A DNA stretch of 64,000 nucleotides from Streptomyces xanthochromogenes (GTDB lineage Bacteria > Actinomycetota > Actinomycetes > Streptomycetales > Streptomycetaceae), in NCBI RefSeq assembly GCF_014650455.1, contig NZ_BMUZ01000001.1:682001-746000 (forward strand), read 5' to 3'. The notes beneath the pieces are model-generated. The model saw nothing but the letters and a program-made list of their open reading frames with translations, made no database searches and was not told the DNA's origin. Of the stretch, positions 28,389 to 39,379 are shown piece after piece (the stretch's first letter is position 1; every line of letters begins with the position of its first letter). Position numbers and translations under genes: made by a program.

Positions 28389-28762
28389 TCCAGGACGCCC
28401 TTCTTCCATGCGTAGAGCAGTCCCACGGCCAGGAAGCCGAGGAAGATGAACATCTCGACGAGGGTGGTCGCGCCGTAGCCGGGGGCCGCGAAGACGGTCG
28501 CCCAGGGGAAGAGGAAGATCGAGTCCACGGCGAAGATCACGTACAGGAAGGCGTAGACGTAGTAGCGGACCTGGGTGTGGGCCCAGCCCTCGCCGACCGG
28601 GTCGACGCCACACTCGTAGGTGAGGAGCTTCTCCGGCGTCGGTACCACGGGCCGCAGCAGCCGCCCGGCCCCGAAGGCCACGGCGACGAACAGCACGCCG
28701 ACCACGGCGAGCAGGCCCACGACCGCATAGCTGTGGAAGTAGTCGGCAGCCAACACCGGCAT
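28379..28762 (-). CDS. nuoA2: NADH-quinone oxidoreductase subunit A, second locus
   Basis: Three-span subunit, first gene of the operon. It contains [36 protein letters not shown], the conserved NuoA loop with ECG. The ATG at 28762 gives 127 residues. A GTG eight codons upstream (28786) has a better-spaced GAGGGG and may be the true start. The 225-bp gap to the divergent kinase gene should hold the operon promoter. Confidence 0.93.
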   Translation of the reverse strand: MPVLAADYFHSYAVVGLLAVVGVLFVAVAFGAGRLLRPVVPTPEKLLTYECGVDPVGEGWAHTQVRYYVYAFLYVIFAVDSIFLFPWATVFAAPGYGATTLVEMFIFLGFLAVGLLYAWKKGVLEWT

Positions 28763-28987
28763 CTGGCGCACGGTCGGTTCCGGCACGTCGCGCCCCTCGC
28801 TCCCTGGCCTCGATGATCTCGTTGCGCCCTGTTCGACGCTGTGTACGGACGGGAGTCTAGGCCCTGCTAAGGGGGCCCTTCGCAGGCGCGTCTCACGGTG
28901 TGGGCCGCCGGGGTGGGGTTTTCCCCCGTACAAGGAGGGTGCGGCACCCCATGGCGCCGCCGATCTCCGCCCGGCAGGCTTGGCACC

Positions 28988-30211
28988 ATGACCAGGACCC
29001 TCCGCGAGCAGCAGCGGTACGCAGCAGAACAGCCGGGCGCAGCCGCCGGCGACGAGAAGGCCGCCCCGCCCGCCGTGCGGTTCGCCTACGAGCGGCACAC
29101 CTGGAAGGAGATCGCCCATCTCCTCGCCGACTTCCCGATGGCCCTGATCGGCTTCGTCTACGTCGTCGTGATGGTCGCGCTCGGGCTCGGTCTCTCGGTC
29201 ACCGTGGTCGGCCTTCCGCTGCTCGCCGTGGGGCTGCTCGGCGCGCGTCAGCTCGGCAAGGCCGAACGGGCCCGGGCGCGGGCCCTGTTGGGGGTGCACG
29301 TCGAGGAGCCCACCCCGATCCCGGCGCGTCCGGGCCGGCACGGCGGATTCTTCCCCTGGCTGTGGACGAGCCTGCGCGACCCGGTGGCCTGGCGCAATGT
29401 GCTGTACGAGTTCGTGCGGCTGCCCTGGGGGATCGTGACGTTCGCGGTGACACTGGTCTCGCTGTTCGTGGCGTGGCCGGTGCTCGGCTTCATCGCGCGG
29501 GGGCTCACCAACGCGGACCGGATGATGGTGCGCGCCCTGCTCTCGCCGTCGGACAGCCTGGAGCGGCGGATCGCGGAGCTGGAGTCCGACCGGGGGGTGG
29601 TCGTCGACACGGCGGCGGCCGATCTGCGCCGCATCGAGCGCGATCTGCACGACGGGGCACAGGCCCGCCTGGTCGCCCTCGCGATGGGTCTCGGCCTCGC
29701 CAAGGAGAAGCTCCTGGAGGACCCGGACACGGCGGCCGCAATGGTCGACGAGGCGCACGGCGAGGTGAAGCTGGCCCTGCAGGAGCTGCGCGACCTGGCC
29801 CGCGGCATCCACCCCGCGGTCCTCACCGACCGCGGCCTCGACGCGGCGCTCTCCTCGGTCGCGACGCGCTGCACGGTCCCGGTCAAGGTGGCCGTCGACC
29901 TGCCCGGGCGGCCCGCCCCCGCCATCGAGGGCATCGCGTACTTCACGGTGTCCGAACTCCTCCAGAACGTCAGCAAGCACAGCCGGGCACGGGCCGCCTC
30001 GGTCGAGGTGTGGCGCAGCGCGGACCGGCTGCTCATCCAGGTCGAGGACGACGGGGTGGGCGGCGCCCGGCTCGACGGCGGCACCGGCATGGCGGGTCTG
30101 GCCGAGCGGCTCGGCGCGGTGGACGGTCTGCTCGTCCTCGACTCGCCGGCCGGCGGCCCGACGGTCGTGACGGCCGAGCTGCCGTGGCGCGACCGGGGTC
30201 CGCAGGACTGA
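28988..30211 (+). CDS. Sensor histidine kinase (HisKA_3 type)
   Basis: A 407-residue membrane kinase. Four spans form an N-terminal Streptomyces 'sensor' domain (FPMALIGFVYVVVMVALGLG; LPWGIVTFAVTLVSLFVAW). The dimerisation/phosphoacceptor helix is RRIERDLHDGAQARLVALAMG, with the His in LHDGAQ. The ATPase domain has the N-box ELLQNVSKHSRA and G-boxes DDGVGGA and GTGMAGL. It is adjacent to a second, very similar kinase and a NarL-type regulator. A 33-bp repeat array begins inside its last codons. Confidence 0.93.
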   Translation: MTRTLREQQRYAAEQPGAAAGDEKAAPPAVRFAYERHTWKEIAHLLADFPMALIGFVYVVVMVALGLGLSVTVVGLPLLAVGLLGARQLGKAERARARALLGVHVEEPTPIPARPGRHGGFFPWLWTSLRDPVAWRNVLYEFVRLPWGIVTFAVTLVSLFVAWPVLGFIARGLTNADRMMVRALLSPSDSLERRIAELESDRGVVVDTAAADLRRIERDLHDGAQARLVALAMGLGLAKEKLLEDPDTAAAMVDEAHGEVKLALQELRDLARGIHPAVLTDRGLDAALSSVATRCTVPVKVAVDLPGRPAPAIEGIAYFTVSELLQNVSKHSRARAASVEVWRSADRLLIQVEDDGVGGARLDGGTGMAGLAERLGAVDGLLVLDSPAGGPTVVTAELPWRDRGPQD

Positions 30212-30350
30212 CGGGTCCCTCAGCTCCCGGGTCCGCAGGACCGACGGGTCCCTCAGCGCGCGGGTCCGCAGGACCGACGGGTCCCTCGGCTCCCGGGTCC
30301 GCGGGACCCGCGGGCTCCAGGGTCCGCAGGACCGACGGGCTCCCGGGATG
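30196..30350. repeat. 33-bp minisatellite at the 3' end of the first kinase gene
   Basis: The core gggtccgcagga recurs at 30196, 30229, 30262, 30295 (diverged) and 30320; the first three intervals are exactly 33 bp and the last is 25. The array starts inside the kinase's last codons and fills the gap to the next gene. Confidence 0.85.
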
Positions 30351-30490
30351 CCCGGGGGTAGGGAAAACCCCCGGTCGAAGAGGGTGACCGGCTCCATGGC
30401 CGGGGCCGCCCGCGCAGGACAGGCTGGGTGTCACAGGGGGCGGCGCGCAGTCGGCGTCCGCGCTTCACACGGAACGGACGGACGGGACCG

Positions 30491-31822
30491 ATGACCATGG
30501 ACACCGAATACGGGTACGGCGTGGCACGGTCCCCCGAGCCACGGCACCACGTCCTCCCTGCGGTGCTGCGGGCACCGTTCGAGGGCCGCACCTTCCGCGA
30601 GTTCGGCCATCTGCTGCTGAGCCTGCCGATCAGCGTCCTGCTGTTCTGCTGGTCCGTGCCCATGGTGTCGGCGAGCGCCGGCCTCCTGATCACCTTCATC
30701 GGCATCCCGCTGATGGCGGTGGCGCTGATGGGGTGCCGGGCGTTCGGCGTGCTTGAGCGGGCCCGGGCGCGGGCGCTGCTCGGGGTCGAGATCGACGAGC
30801 CGCGTCCGGTGCGCTCGCGCGGCGGTCTCATGTCGTGGATCGGCGGGGTCCTCAAGAGCGGCGTCTCCTGGCGCCACCTGCTCTACACGGTGTTCCACTT
30901 CCCCTGGGCGGTCTTCGCCTTCTGCGCGGCGCTGCCGCTGTGGCTGACCGGCTGGGCGCTGTTCAGCTACCCGCTGTGGCGCTGGGTGTTCCCGATGTAC
31001 GCCGGCCAGGCCGGCCTCCAGCTCTACGGCGACGACCACCACAACGTGTACCTGGACACGCCGTTCGAGATCGCCCTGACCGCGGCCGCGGGCCTGCTGA
31101 TCACGCTGGCCGTGCCGTGGCTGATCCGCGGCCTCGCGACGGTGGACCGGGTGATGGTCATCGGGCTGCTCGGCCCTTCGCACCTGGAGGAGCGGGTCAC
31201 CGAGCTGGAGTCGGACCGCGGCGTCGTCGTGGACACCTCGGCGGCGGACCTGCGCCGCATCGAGCGCGATCTGCACGACGGGGCACAGGCCCGCCTGGTC
31301 GCCCTCGCCATGGACCTCGGTCTCGCCAAGGAGAAGCTGACCGAGGACCCGCAGGCGGCGGCCCGCATGGTCGACGAGGCGCACGGCGAGGTGAAGGTCG
31401 CCCTGCAGGAGCTGCGCGACCTGGCCCGCGGCATCCACCCCGCGGTCCTCACCGACCGCGGCCTCGACGCCGCGCTCTCCTCCGTCGCGTCCCGCTGCAC
31501 GGTCCCGGTGCGGGTCGAGGTGGACCTGCCGGGCCGACCGGTTCCGGCCATTGAGGGCATCGCCTACTTCACCGTCTCCGAACTCCTCCAGAACGTCAGC
31601 AAGCACAGCGGCGCGAACCGGGCCACCGTCGAGGTGTGGCGGACCGCCGACCGCCTGATGCTCCAGGTCGCCGACAACGGACGCGGCGGCGCGGACGCCT
31701 CCGCCGGCTCGGGCCTCGCGGGCCTCGCCGAGCGGCTCGACGCGGTGGACGGCATCCTCGCCGTCGACTCCCCGCCCGGTGGCCCGACGACGATCACCGC
31801 CGAACTGCCTTGGCGAGCCTAG
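30491..31822 (+). CDS. Sensor histidine kinase (HisKA_3 type), paralogue
   Basis: A 443-residue kinase with the same architecture as its upstream neighbour. It has membrane spans (LLLSLPISVLLFCWSVPMVS; FHFPWAVFAFCAALPLWLTG), phosphoacceptor RRIERDLHDGAQARLVALAM, N-box ELLQNVSKHSGA and G-box DNGRGGA. The sensor part differs from its neighbour, while the kinase part is nearly identical. ATG at 30491; an ATG two codons later is possible. A terminator follows 86 bases downstream. Confidence 0.93.
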   Translation: MTMDTEYGYGVARSPEPRHHVLPAVLRAPFEGRTFREFGHLLLSLPISVLLFCWSVPMVSASAGLLITFIGIPLMAVALMGCRAFGVLERARARALLGVEIDEPRPVRSRGGLMSWIGGVLKSGVSWRHLLYTVFHFPWAVFAFCAALPLWLTGWALFSYPLWRWVFPMYAGQAGLQLYGDDHHNVYLDTPFEIALTAAAGLLITLAVPWLIRGLATVDRVMVIGLLGPSHLEERVTELESDRGVVVDTSAADLRRIERDLHDGAQARLVALAMDLGLAKEKLTEDPQAAARMVDEAHGEVKVALQELRDLARGIHPAVLTDRGLDAALSSVASRCTVPVRVEVDLPGRPVPAIEGIAYFTVSELLQNVSKHSGANRATVEVWRTADRLMLQVADNGRGGADASAGSGLAGLAERLDAVDGILAVDSPPGGPTTITAELPWRA

Positions 31823-31908
31823 GAGTTCCGCAACCCGGCCGGGGCACGCCCCGGCCCCCGGACAGCGCACACCCCTCGCCCCGAGCGGCCCGGCTCCACC
31901 TCCTCGCA

Positions 31909-31944
31909 CCCCCTGGCCCGTAAACCTCGGGTCAGGGGGTTTTT
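31909..31944 (+). terminator. Intrinsic terminator after the second kinase
   Basis: A 12-bp stem, ccccctggcccg (31909-31920) and cgggtcaggggg (31928-31939), with one G-T pair and a 7-nt loop, is followed by TTTTT. It separates the kinases from the response regulator gene. Confidence 0.9.
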
Positions 31945-32091
31945 GCCTGGCGGGCGCGGATTCGCGGCCGGATGCTGAGATGCTGGACGGCACAACGCCA
32001 CGGCTTGCACGGAGCTGTGGGGCACGCGCCCGACGGGTGCGGGCCTGGGGAGCCAACAGAGCACGGGGGCTGTGGAGTCGTGGAGGACAGG

Positions 32092-32751
32092 GTGCGAGTG
32101 GTCATCGCCGAGGACTCGGTACTGCTTCGGGAGGGCCTGACCCGCCTGCTGACCGACCGGGGGCACGACGTCGTCGCGGGCGTGGGGGACGGGGTGGCGC
32201 TGGTCAAGACCGTGGGGGAACTCGCCGACCAGGGCGCGCTGCCCGATGTCGTGGTGGCGGACGTACGGATGCCGCCGACCCACACCGACGAGGGCGTACG
32301 CGCGGCGGTACAACTGCGCGCGCTGTACCCGGAGATCGGCGTCCTGGTGCTGAGCCAGTACGTGGAGGAGCAGTACGCGACCGAGCTGCTGGCCGGGTCG
32401 AGCCGGGGCGTCGGCTACCTCCTGAAGGACCGGGTCGCCGAGGTCAGGGAGTTCGTCGAGGCCGTGGTGCGGGTCGCCCGGGGCGGCACCGCCCTGGACC
32501 CCGAGGTCGTGGCGCAGCTCCTGGGGCGCAGCCGCAAGCAGGACGTGCTGGCCAATCTGACGCCGCGCGAGCGGGAAGTCCTAGGACTCATGGCCGAGGG
32601 GCGGACCAACTCGGCGATCGCCAAGCAGCTGGTGGTCAGCGACGGCGCCGTCGAGAAGCACGTCAGCAACATCTTCCTGAAGCTGGGGCTCTCGCCGAGT
32701 GACGGGGATCACCGGCGTGTTCTCGCGGTCCTGACCTACATCAATTCATGA
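32092..32751 (+). CDS. NarL/FixJ-family response regulator
   Basis: A 219-residue regulator. The receiver domain has acidic residues in VVIAEDSVLL, the phosphorylated Asp in VVVADVRMPP, and the conserved Lys in GYLLKDRV. The C-terminal LuxR-type helix-turn-helix is LTPREREVLGLMAEGRTNSA followed by IAKQLVVSDGAVEKHVSNIF. The GTG at 32092 follows GGAGG by five bases. It is the likely partner of one or both upstream kinases, although a terminator lies between them. Targets are unknown. Confidence 0.92.
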   Translation: MRVVIAEDSVLLREGLTRLLTDRGHDVVAGVGDGVALVKTVGELADQGALPDVVVADVRMPPTHTDEGVRAAVQLRALYPEIGVLVLSQYVEEQYATELLAGSSRGVGYLLKDRVAEVREFVEAVVRVARGGTALDPEVVAQLLGRSRKQDVLANLTPREREVLGLMAEGRTNSAIAKQLVVSDGAVEKHVSNIFLKLGLSPSDGDHRRVLAVLTYINS

Positions 32752-33067
32752 CGAGCTGCCACCCTGTCGAGGATCGAGCGGGACCCAGCCGCCGGGGACG
32801 AAAGTCGGTCACCGGGCGGACCGAGTCCCCGCCCGCGGGGCTCCCGACACGGTGGGACCTAGAACCAAAGAAGGATTCCTTGCCGTCGTAGCAGAAGGAG
32901 CCGGGGGGCGAGTAAATCGTGGCAAATCGGGGCAGTAAGGCGTCTCAAAAGAGCGTCCAGGATATGAGCGGTCCAGGGAAGGCGACCCTTACCGACGTAG
33001 GGTGGGCCTTGGCGCTACCGGTCGGCCGGATGCGCCCGAGCAGCCCGCCCGAGGGAGGTCCAGTTCA
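32752..33067. other. Intergenic region upstream of korA
   Basis: This 316-bp stretch has no supported gene. It contains a small perfect palindrome aaggattcctt (about 32871-32881) and should hold the korAB promoter, but I cannot place -35/-10 elements with confidence. GGGAGG lies before the korA GTG. Confidence 0.5.
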
Positions 33068-36062
<2,995 letters not shown>

Positions 36063-36086
36063 GCCGGCGGAACAACGAGAGCGCGC

Positions 36087-36137
36087 CGGGTGCCCGGCCG
36101 GGAGTCCCCCGTGGACCCCTGGCCGGGCACCCGTCTT
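36087..36137 (+). terminator. Terminator after korB
   Basis: A perfect 13-bp repeat, cgggtgcccggcc (36087-36099) and ggccgggcacccg (36121-36133), with a 21-nt loop and TCTT after it. It lies between korB and the convergent hxlR-type gene and may serve both. Confidence 0.7.
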
Positions 36138-36146
36138 CGCGGGGGC

Positions 36147-36575
36147 CTACGCCCGGGACGCCTCGCGGGCCGCGTCATAGGCGGCCCGCGCCCGCTGCAC
36201 GTCGTCCATCCGGACACCGGTCCACCGGGCCAGGGCGCGCACCTGCTCGGCGGCCTCGCGGCCGAGCGGGGTGATCGAATAGTCGACGCGGGGCGGGATC
36301 ACGGGCTTGGCGTCCCGGTGCACGAAGCCGTCGCGCTCCAGCGTCTGAAGCGTCTGGGCGAGCATCTTCTCGCTGACGGTACTGAGCTTCCCGATCTCGC
36401 GCCGGAGCTCGCTGAAGCGGTACGAGCGGTCGAGCAGCGCGTCCAGGACCAGCACGCCCCAGCGGCTGGTGACGTGCTCCAGCACGAGCCGGTGCGGACA
36501 CATGGCCTCGCGCGCCTCCTCCCGCCGACCCCGCTCGCCCTTGACATCCGCGGCACCACGTTCACTCACTCCCAT
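36147..36575 (-). CDS. HxlR-family transcriptional regulator
   Basis: A 142-residue winged-helix regulator: CPHRLVLEHVTSRWGVLVLD, LRREIGKLSTVSEKMLAQTL and FVHRDAKPVIPPRVDYSITPLG, the family wing region. It has a single Cys (residue 26) at the position used for electrophile or redox sensing in several family members. It is divergent from a QorB-like gene, as in the E. coli ytfH/ytfG pair, and a candidate operator lies between them. Confidence 0.9.
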   Translation of the reverse strand: MGVSERGAADVKGERGRREEAREAMCPHRLVLEHVTSRWGVLVLDALLDRSYRFSELRREIGKLSTVSEKMLAQTLQTLERDGFVHRDAKPVIPPRVDYSITPLGREAAEQVRALARWTGVRMDDVQRARAAYDAAREASRA

Positions 36576-36578
36576 AGC

Positions 36579-36603
36579 AGTACCTTACTTCAAAGTGGGT
36601 ACT
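36579..36603. promoter_or_regulatory. Candidate HxlR operator
   Basis: A near-perfect inverted repeat with outer arms AGTACC and GGTACT and inner AAGT-type matches, 25 bp in all. It lies four bases upstream of the hxlR-like ATG in the divergent promoter region. GTAC-bearing palindromes are known for HxlR-family regulators; binding here is inference. Confidence 0.6.
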
Positions 36604-36681
36604 TACGATGAGTTAGCGCTATCCGTAGGGTGGAGGAGAACGAAGCGGACCCCCTCCGCCCCCCTACAGAGGAGCCACGTC

Positions 36682-37539
36682 ATGAGCATCGTCGTCACCG
36701 GAGCCACCGGATCCCTCGGCCGTCTCGTCGTCGAGGAACTGCTCGCCCGGGTACCGGCGAGCGAGATCGTCGCCGTCGTGCGCGACAAGGAGAAGGCGGC
36801 CGCCATCGCCGCCCGGGGCGTGGAGCTCCGCATCGCCGACTACAGCGAGCCGGCCACCCTGGCCGGGGCCTTCGAGGCCGGTGACCGGGTGCTGCTGGTC
36901 TCCGGCAGCGAGGTCGGCCGACGGGTGCCGCAGCACACCGCGGTGATCGAGGCGGCGAAGGCCGCGGGCGTGGCCCAGCTCGCCTACACCGGCATCCTCG
37001 GCGGCCCCGACGCCGACATCGCGCTCGCCGACGAGCACAAGGTGACCGAGCAGCTGATCCTCCACTCGGGCCTGCCGTACACCTTCCTGCGCAACGGCTG
37101 GTACACCGAGAACTACACGGCCAACCTCGCGCCGGTCCTCGCGCACGGCGCGGTCATCTCCAACGCGGGCGAGGGCCGGGTGGCCTCGGCGAGCCGCGCC
37201 GACTACGCGGCGGCCGCCGCCGCGGTGCTGACCGGCGAGGGCCACCTGGGCCGGACGTACGAGCTGAGCGGCGATGTGGCGTGGTCCTTCGCCGAGTACG
37301 CGGCCGAGGTCGCCGCCGCCTCCGGCAAGCCGATCGCCTACCACGCGGTCACCCCCGAGGCCCACCTCGCCGTCCTGACCGGCGCGGGGCTGCCCACCGC
37401 GTTCGCGGAGCTCCTGGTGGACGTGGACCTCGGCATCGAGCGGGGCCGTCTGGCCAGCACCTCGGGCGACCTGGCCCGCCTGATCGGCCGCCCGACCACC
37501 CCGATGGCGACGACGGTGCGGGCCGCGCTCGCCGCGTAG
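36682..37539 (+). CDS. NAD(P)H:quinone oxidoreductase-type SDR (QorB/YtfG-like)
   Basis: A 285-residue NmrA-type Rossmann protein. It has nucleotide-binding VTGATGSLGRLVVEELL, RDKEKAAAIAARGVELRIADY, YTGILGGPDADIALADEHK and FLRNGWYTENYTANL, closely matching E. coli QorB, which reduces quinones with NADPH. ATG at 36682 follows GGAG. It is controlled presumably by the divergent HxlR protein, giving a quinone or electrophile stress switch. Confidence 0.88.
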   Translation: MSIVVTGATGSLGRLVVEELLARVPASEIVAVVRDKEKAAAIAARGVELRIADYSEPATLAGAFEAGDRVLLVSGSEVGRRVPQHTAVIEAAKAAGVAQLAYTGILGGPDADIALADEHKVTEQLILHSGLPYTFLRNGWYTENYTANLAPVLAHGAVISNAGEGRVASASRADYAAAAAAVLTGEGHLGRTYELSGDVAWSFAEYAAEVAAASGKPIAYHAVTPEAHLAVLTGAGLPTAFAELLVDVDLGIERGRLASTSGDLARLIGRPTTPMATTVRAALAA

Positions 37540-37553
37540 AGCGGGCGTCAGGA

Positions 37554-37569
37554 CCGTATCGCGATACGG
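37554..37569. promoter_or_regulatory. Perfect 16-bp palindrome upstream of the RarD gene
   Basis: CCGTATCGCGATACGG lies 14 bases after the qorB-like stop and 63 bases before the next start. It may be an operator for the permease gene, or a minimal hairpin. No regulator is identifiable. Confidence 0.4.
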
Positions 37570-37632
37570 GCATGACACCACGGCCCCCGCGGCGCTACCG
37601 TCGGCCCAGGATCGAGCGCGCGGGGAGGGCCA

Positions 37633-38604
37633 GTGGCCGAGGATGCGGCGGGGCAGCAGCGGACCGGGCTGCTGTACGGAATCGGCGCCTACGGCATGTG
37701 GGGCCTCGTCCCCCTGTTCTGGCCGCTGCTCAAGCCGGCGGACGCGATGGAGATCCTGGCCCACCGCATGACGTGGTCCCTCGCCGTGGTCGCCCTCGTG
37801 CTCCTGGTGATGCGCCGCTGGGCGTGGATCGGCGAGCTGGTGCGCCAGCCGCGCAAGCTCGGCCTGATAGCCGTCGCCGCGACGGTGATCACGGTCAACT
37901 GGGGCCTCTACATCTGGTCGGTGAACTCCGGCCACGTGGTGGAGGCGTCCCTCGGCTACTTCATCAACCCCCTCGTGACCATCGCGATGGGCGTGCTGAT
38001 CCTCAAGGAACGGCTCCGGCGCGCCCAGTGGATCGCCGTCGGCGTGGGCGCCGCGGCAGTCGTCGTCCTGACGGTGGGCTACGGGCGGCCGCCGTGGATC
38101 TCGCTGACCCTGGCGTTCTCGTTCGCGACGTACGGCCTGGCCAAGAAGCAGGTGAACCTCGGCGGTCTGGAATCCCTGGCCGCCGAGACCGCCGTGCAGT
38201 TCCTGCCCGCGCTCGGCTATCTGCTGTGGCTCGGCGGGCAAGGGCAGGCCACGTTCGCCACCGGGGGCGCGGGGCACGCGGCGCTGCTCGCCTCCACGGG
38301 CGTCGTGACCGCCATCCCGCTGATCTGCTTCGGCGGGGCCGCGATCCGGGTGCCGCTGTCGACGCTCGGTCTGCTCCAGTACCTGGCGCCGGTCTTCCAG
38401 TTCCTGATCGGCATCGCCTACTTCCACGAGGCGATGCCGCCGGAGCGCTGGGCGGGCTTCGCGCTGGTGTGGCTGGCCCTCACCACGCTGACCTGGGACG
38501 CGCTCCGCACGGCCCGCGCCACCCGCCACGCCCTGGCGGAGGCCCTGGCCCACGCCCCGACCCCACCCCTGGCCTCCGGCCGCCCCCAGACCCAGGATTC
38601 CTAG
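37633..38604 (+). CDS. rarD: RarD/EamA-family membrane transporter
   Basis: A 323-residue protein with ten predicted spans. RarD features include GLLYGIGAYGMWGLVPLFWP, EILAHRMTWSLAVVALVLLV, NWGLYIWSVNSGHVVEASLG and GYFINPLVTIAMGVLILKER. The substrate is unknown; the chloramphenicol-sensitivity name rests on an old annotation. The GTG at 37633 is preceded by GGGAGGG. The tail is Pro/Ala-rich. Confidence 0.9.
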   Translation: MAEDAAGQQRTGLLYGIGAYGMWGLVPLFWPLLKPADAMEILAHRMTWSLAVVALVLLVMRRWAWIGELVRQPRKLGLIAVAATVITVNWGLYIWSVNSGHVVEASLGYFINPLVTIAMGVLILKERLRRAQWIAVGVGAAAVVVLTVGYGRPPWISLTLAFSFATYGLAKKQVNLGGLESLAAETAVQFLPALGYLLWLGGQGQATFATGGAGHAALLASTGVVTAIPLICFGGAAIRVPLSTLGLLQYLAPVFQFLIGIAYFHEAMPPERWAGFALVWLALTTLTWDALRTARATRHALAEALAHAPTPPLASGRPQTQDS

Positions 38605-38643
38605 CCCCGCCCCTACCCCCTCCTCGCGGACCGAGGGGCCACT

Positions 38644-38950
38644 CGCACAGTTCCCCACACCCCGCCCCCCCCTTGTCGGCTGCGAGCCGTGCCCCCCCTC
38701 TTCGCACAGTTCCCCGCGCCACGATCCCCTTCCGGCTGCGGGCCGTGGTCGCTTCTCGCGCAGTTCCCCGCGCCCCCAAAGCCCTTGTCGGCTGCGGGCC
38801 GCGGGTGGCTGGTCGCGCAGTTCCCCGCGCCCCCAACGCCCTGTCGGCCTCGCACCGTGGTCGCTTCTCGCGCAGTTCCCCGCGCCCCTAAAACCCTCGT
38901 CGGCTGCGGGCCGTGGTCGCTTCTCGCGCAGTTCCTCGCGCCCCTAAAAG
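38644..38950. repeat. Six-copy array of the cgcgcagttccccgcgcccc repeat
   Basis: Cores of cgc[ga]cagttcc[ct]c start at 38644, 38703, 38757, 38814, 38869 and 38925, spaced 54-59 bp. The intervening tgtcggctgcgggccgtggt segments are also similar to each other. The same unit occurs near 52.87, 57.0 and 59.3 kb. There is no coding evidence in this 300-bp stretch. Confidence 0.9.
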
Positions 38951-39260
38951 CTTCGGTGCTGGCGTGCATCGGGCATTTCAGCCCGTCCGGCGTTTGAGGA
39001 CGAGCGCCCTTCAGGCGCGAACGGGGGTGCAGGGGGCGGAGCCCCCGCCCGGGGTCTGGGGCGCAGCCCCAGGGCTCAGCCGATGCAACCCGCCGCACGG
39101 GCGGGAGGGAGGGCAAACCCCCCGGGGTCTGGGGCGCAGCCCCAGGGACCGGAGCCAACCAACCCCGGGCCACGGGCGGGAGGGAGGGCAAACCCCCAGG
39201 GGCCCGGGGCGGAGCCCCAGGGCGGCCTCGCCGTAAAAGGGGGGACATCGGGGGCACCCC
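38951..39260. repeat. GC-rich composite repeat block
   Basis: No gene is seen. The segment gcccgtccggcgtttgaggac (about 38980) recurs near 52.8 and 59.4 kb. Three copies of a roughly 70-bp unit follow, with ggggcgcagccccaggg or ggcggagccccaggg and cgggcgggagggagggcaaa. It ends just upstream of the ABC-F leader. Confidence 0.8.
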
Positions 39261-39276
39261 CGGTTAGCCTGGGGGC

Positions 39277-39309
39277 ATGGTCGCGTACTCGTACTACTTC
39301 TTCCGCTGA
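39277..39309 (+). CDS. Candidate regulatory leader peptide of the ABC-F gene
   Basis: A ten-codon ORF encodes MVAYSYYFFR and a TGA stop. It starts just after a G-rich stretch and ends 70 bases before the ABC-F start. Five of ten residues are Tyr or Phe. Its stop overlaps a hairpin. Short leaders with ribosome stalling are established upstream of several antibiotic-responsive ABC-F and methyltransferase genes in actinobacteria and firmicutes. The role here is inference from position and composition. Confidence 0.6.
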   Translation: MVAYSYYFFR

Positions 39310-39326
39310 GCCACCCGCGGCTCAGC
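39305..39326 (+). promoter_or_regulatory. Hairpin overlapping the leader-peptide stop
   Basis: A perfect 8-bp inverted repeat, gctgagcc (39305-39312) and ggctcagc (39319-39326), with a 6-nt loop. It begins in the last leader codon. A ribosome stalled near the leader end would block it. There is no U-run after it, so the mechanism (attenuation or another) is unclear. Confidence 0.6.
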
Positions 39327-39379
39327 CGCACACCCCACCCCCGGAAGGAACCCCGTACCGAGTACACCAAGGGACACCC

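Noticed and set aside
30196..30350. Possible CRISPR or collagen-like gene in the 33-bp repeats
   Set aside because: Units are contiguous without spacers. The Gly-Ser-Ala-Gly-Pro reading belongs to a frame that is antisense or out-of-frame to the real kinase.
28763..30397. Long N-terminal extension of nuoA2
   Set aside because: It would run antisense through the first kinase gene; NuoA proteins are about 120 residues and start near 28762.
30431..32056. A 541-codon minus-strand open frame opposite the second kinase gene
   Set aside because: The plus strand encodes a complete kinase with all motifs; the opposite frame has no recognisable domain and runs through the terminator.
38644..38950. 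CRISPR-like array with a repeat of about 20 bp and 54-59 bp periods
   Set aside because: The intervening segments resemble each other rather than being unique spacers, the repeat occurs singly elsewhere, and no cas genes are present.
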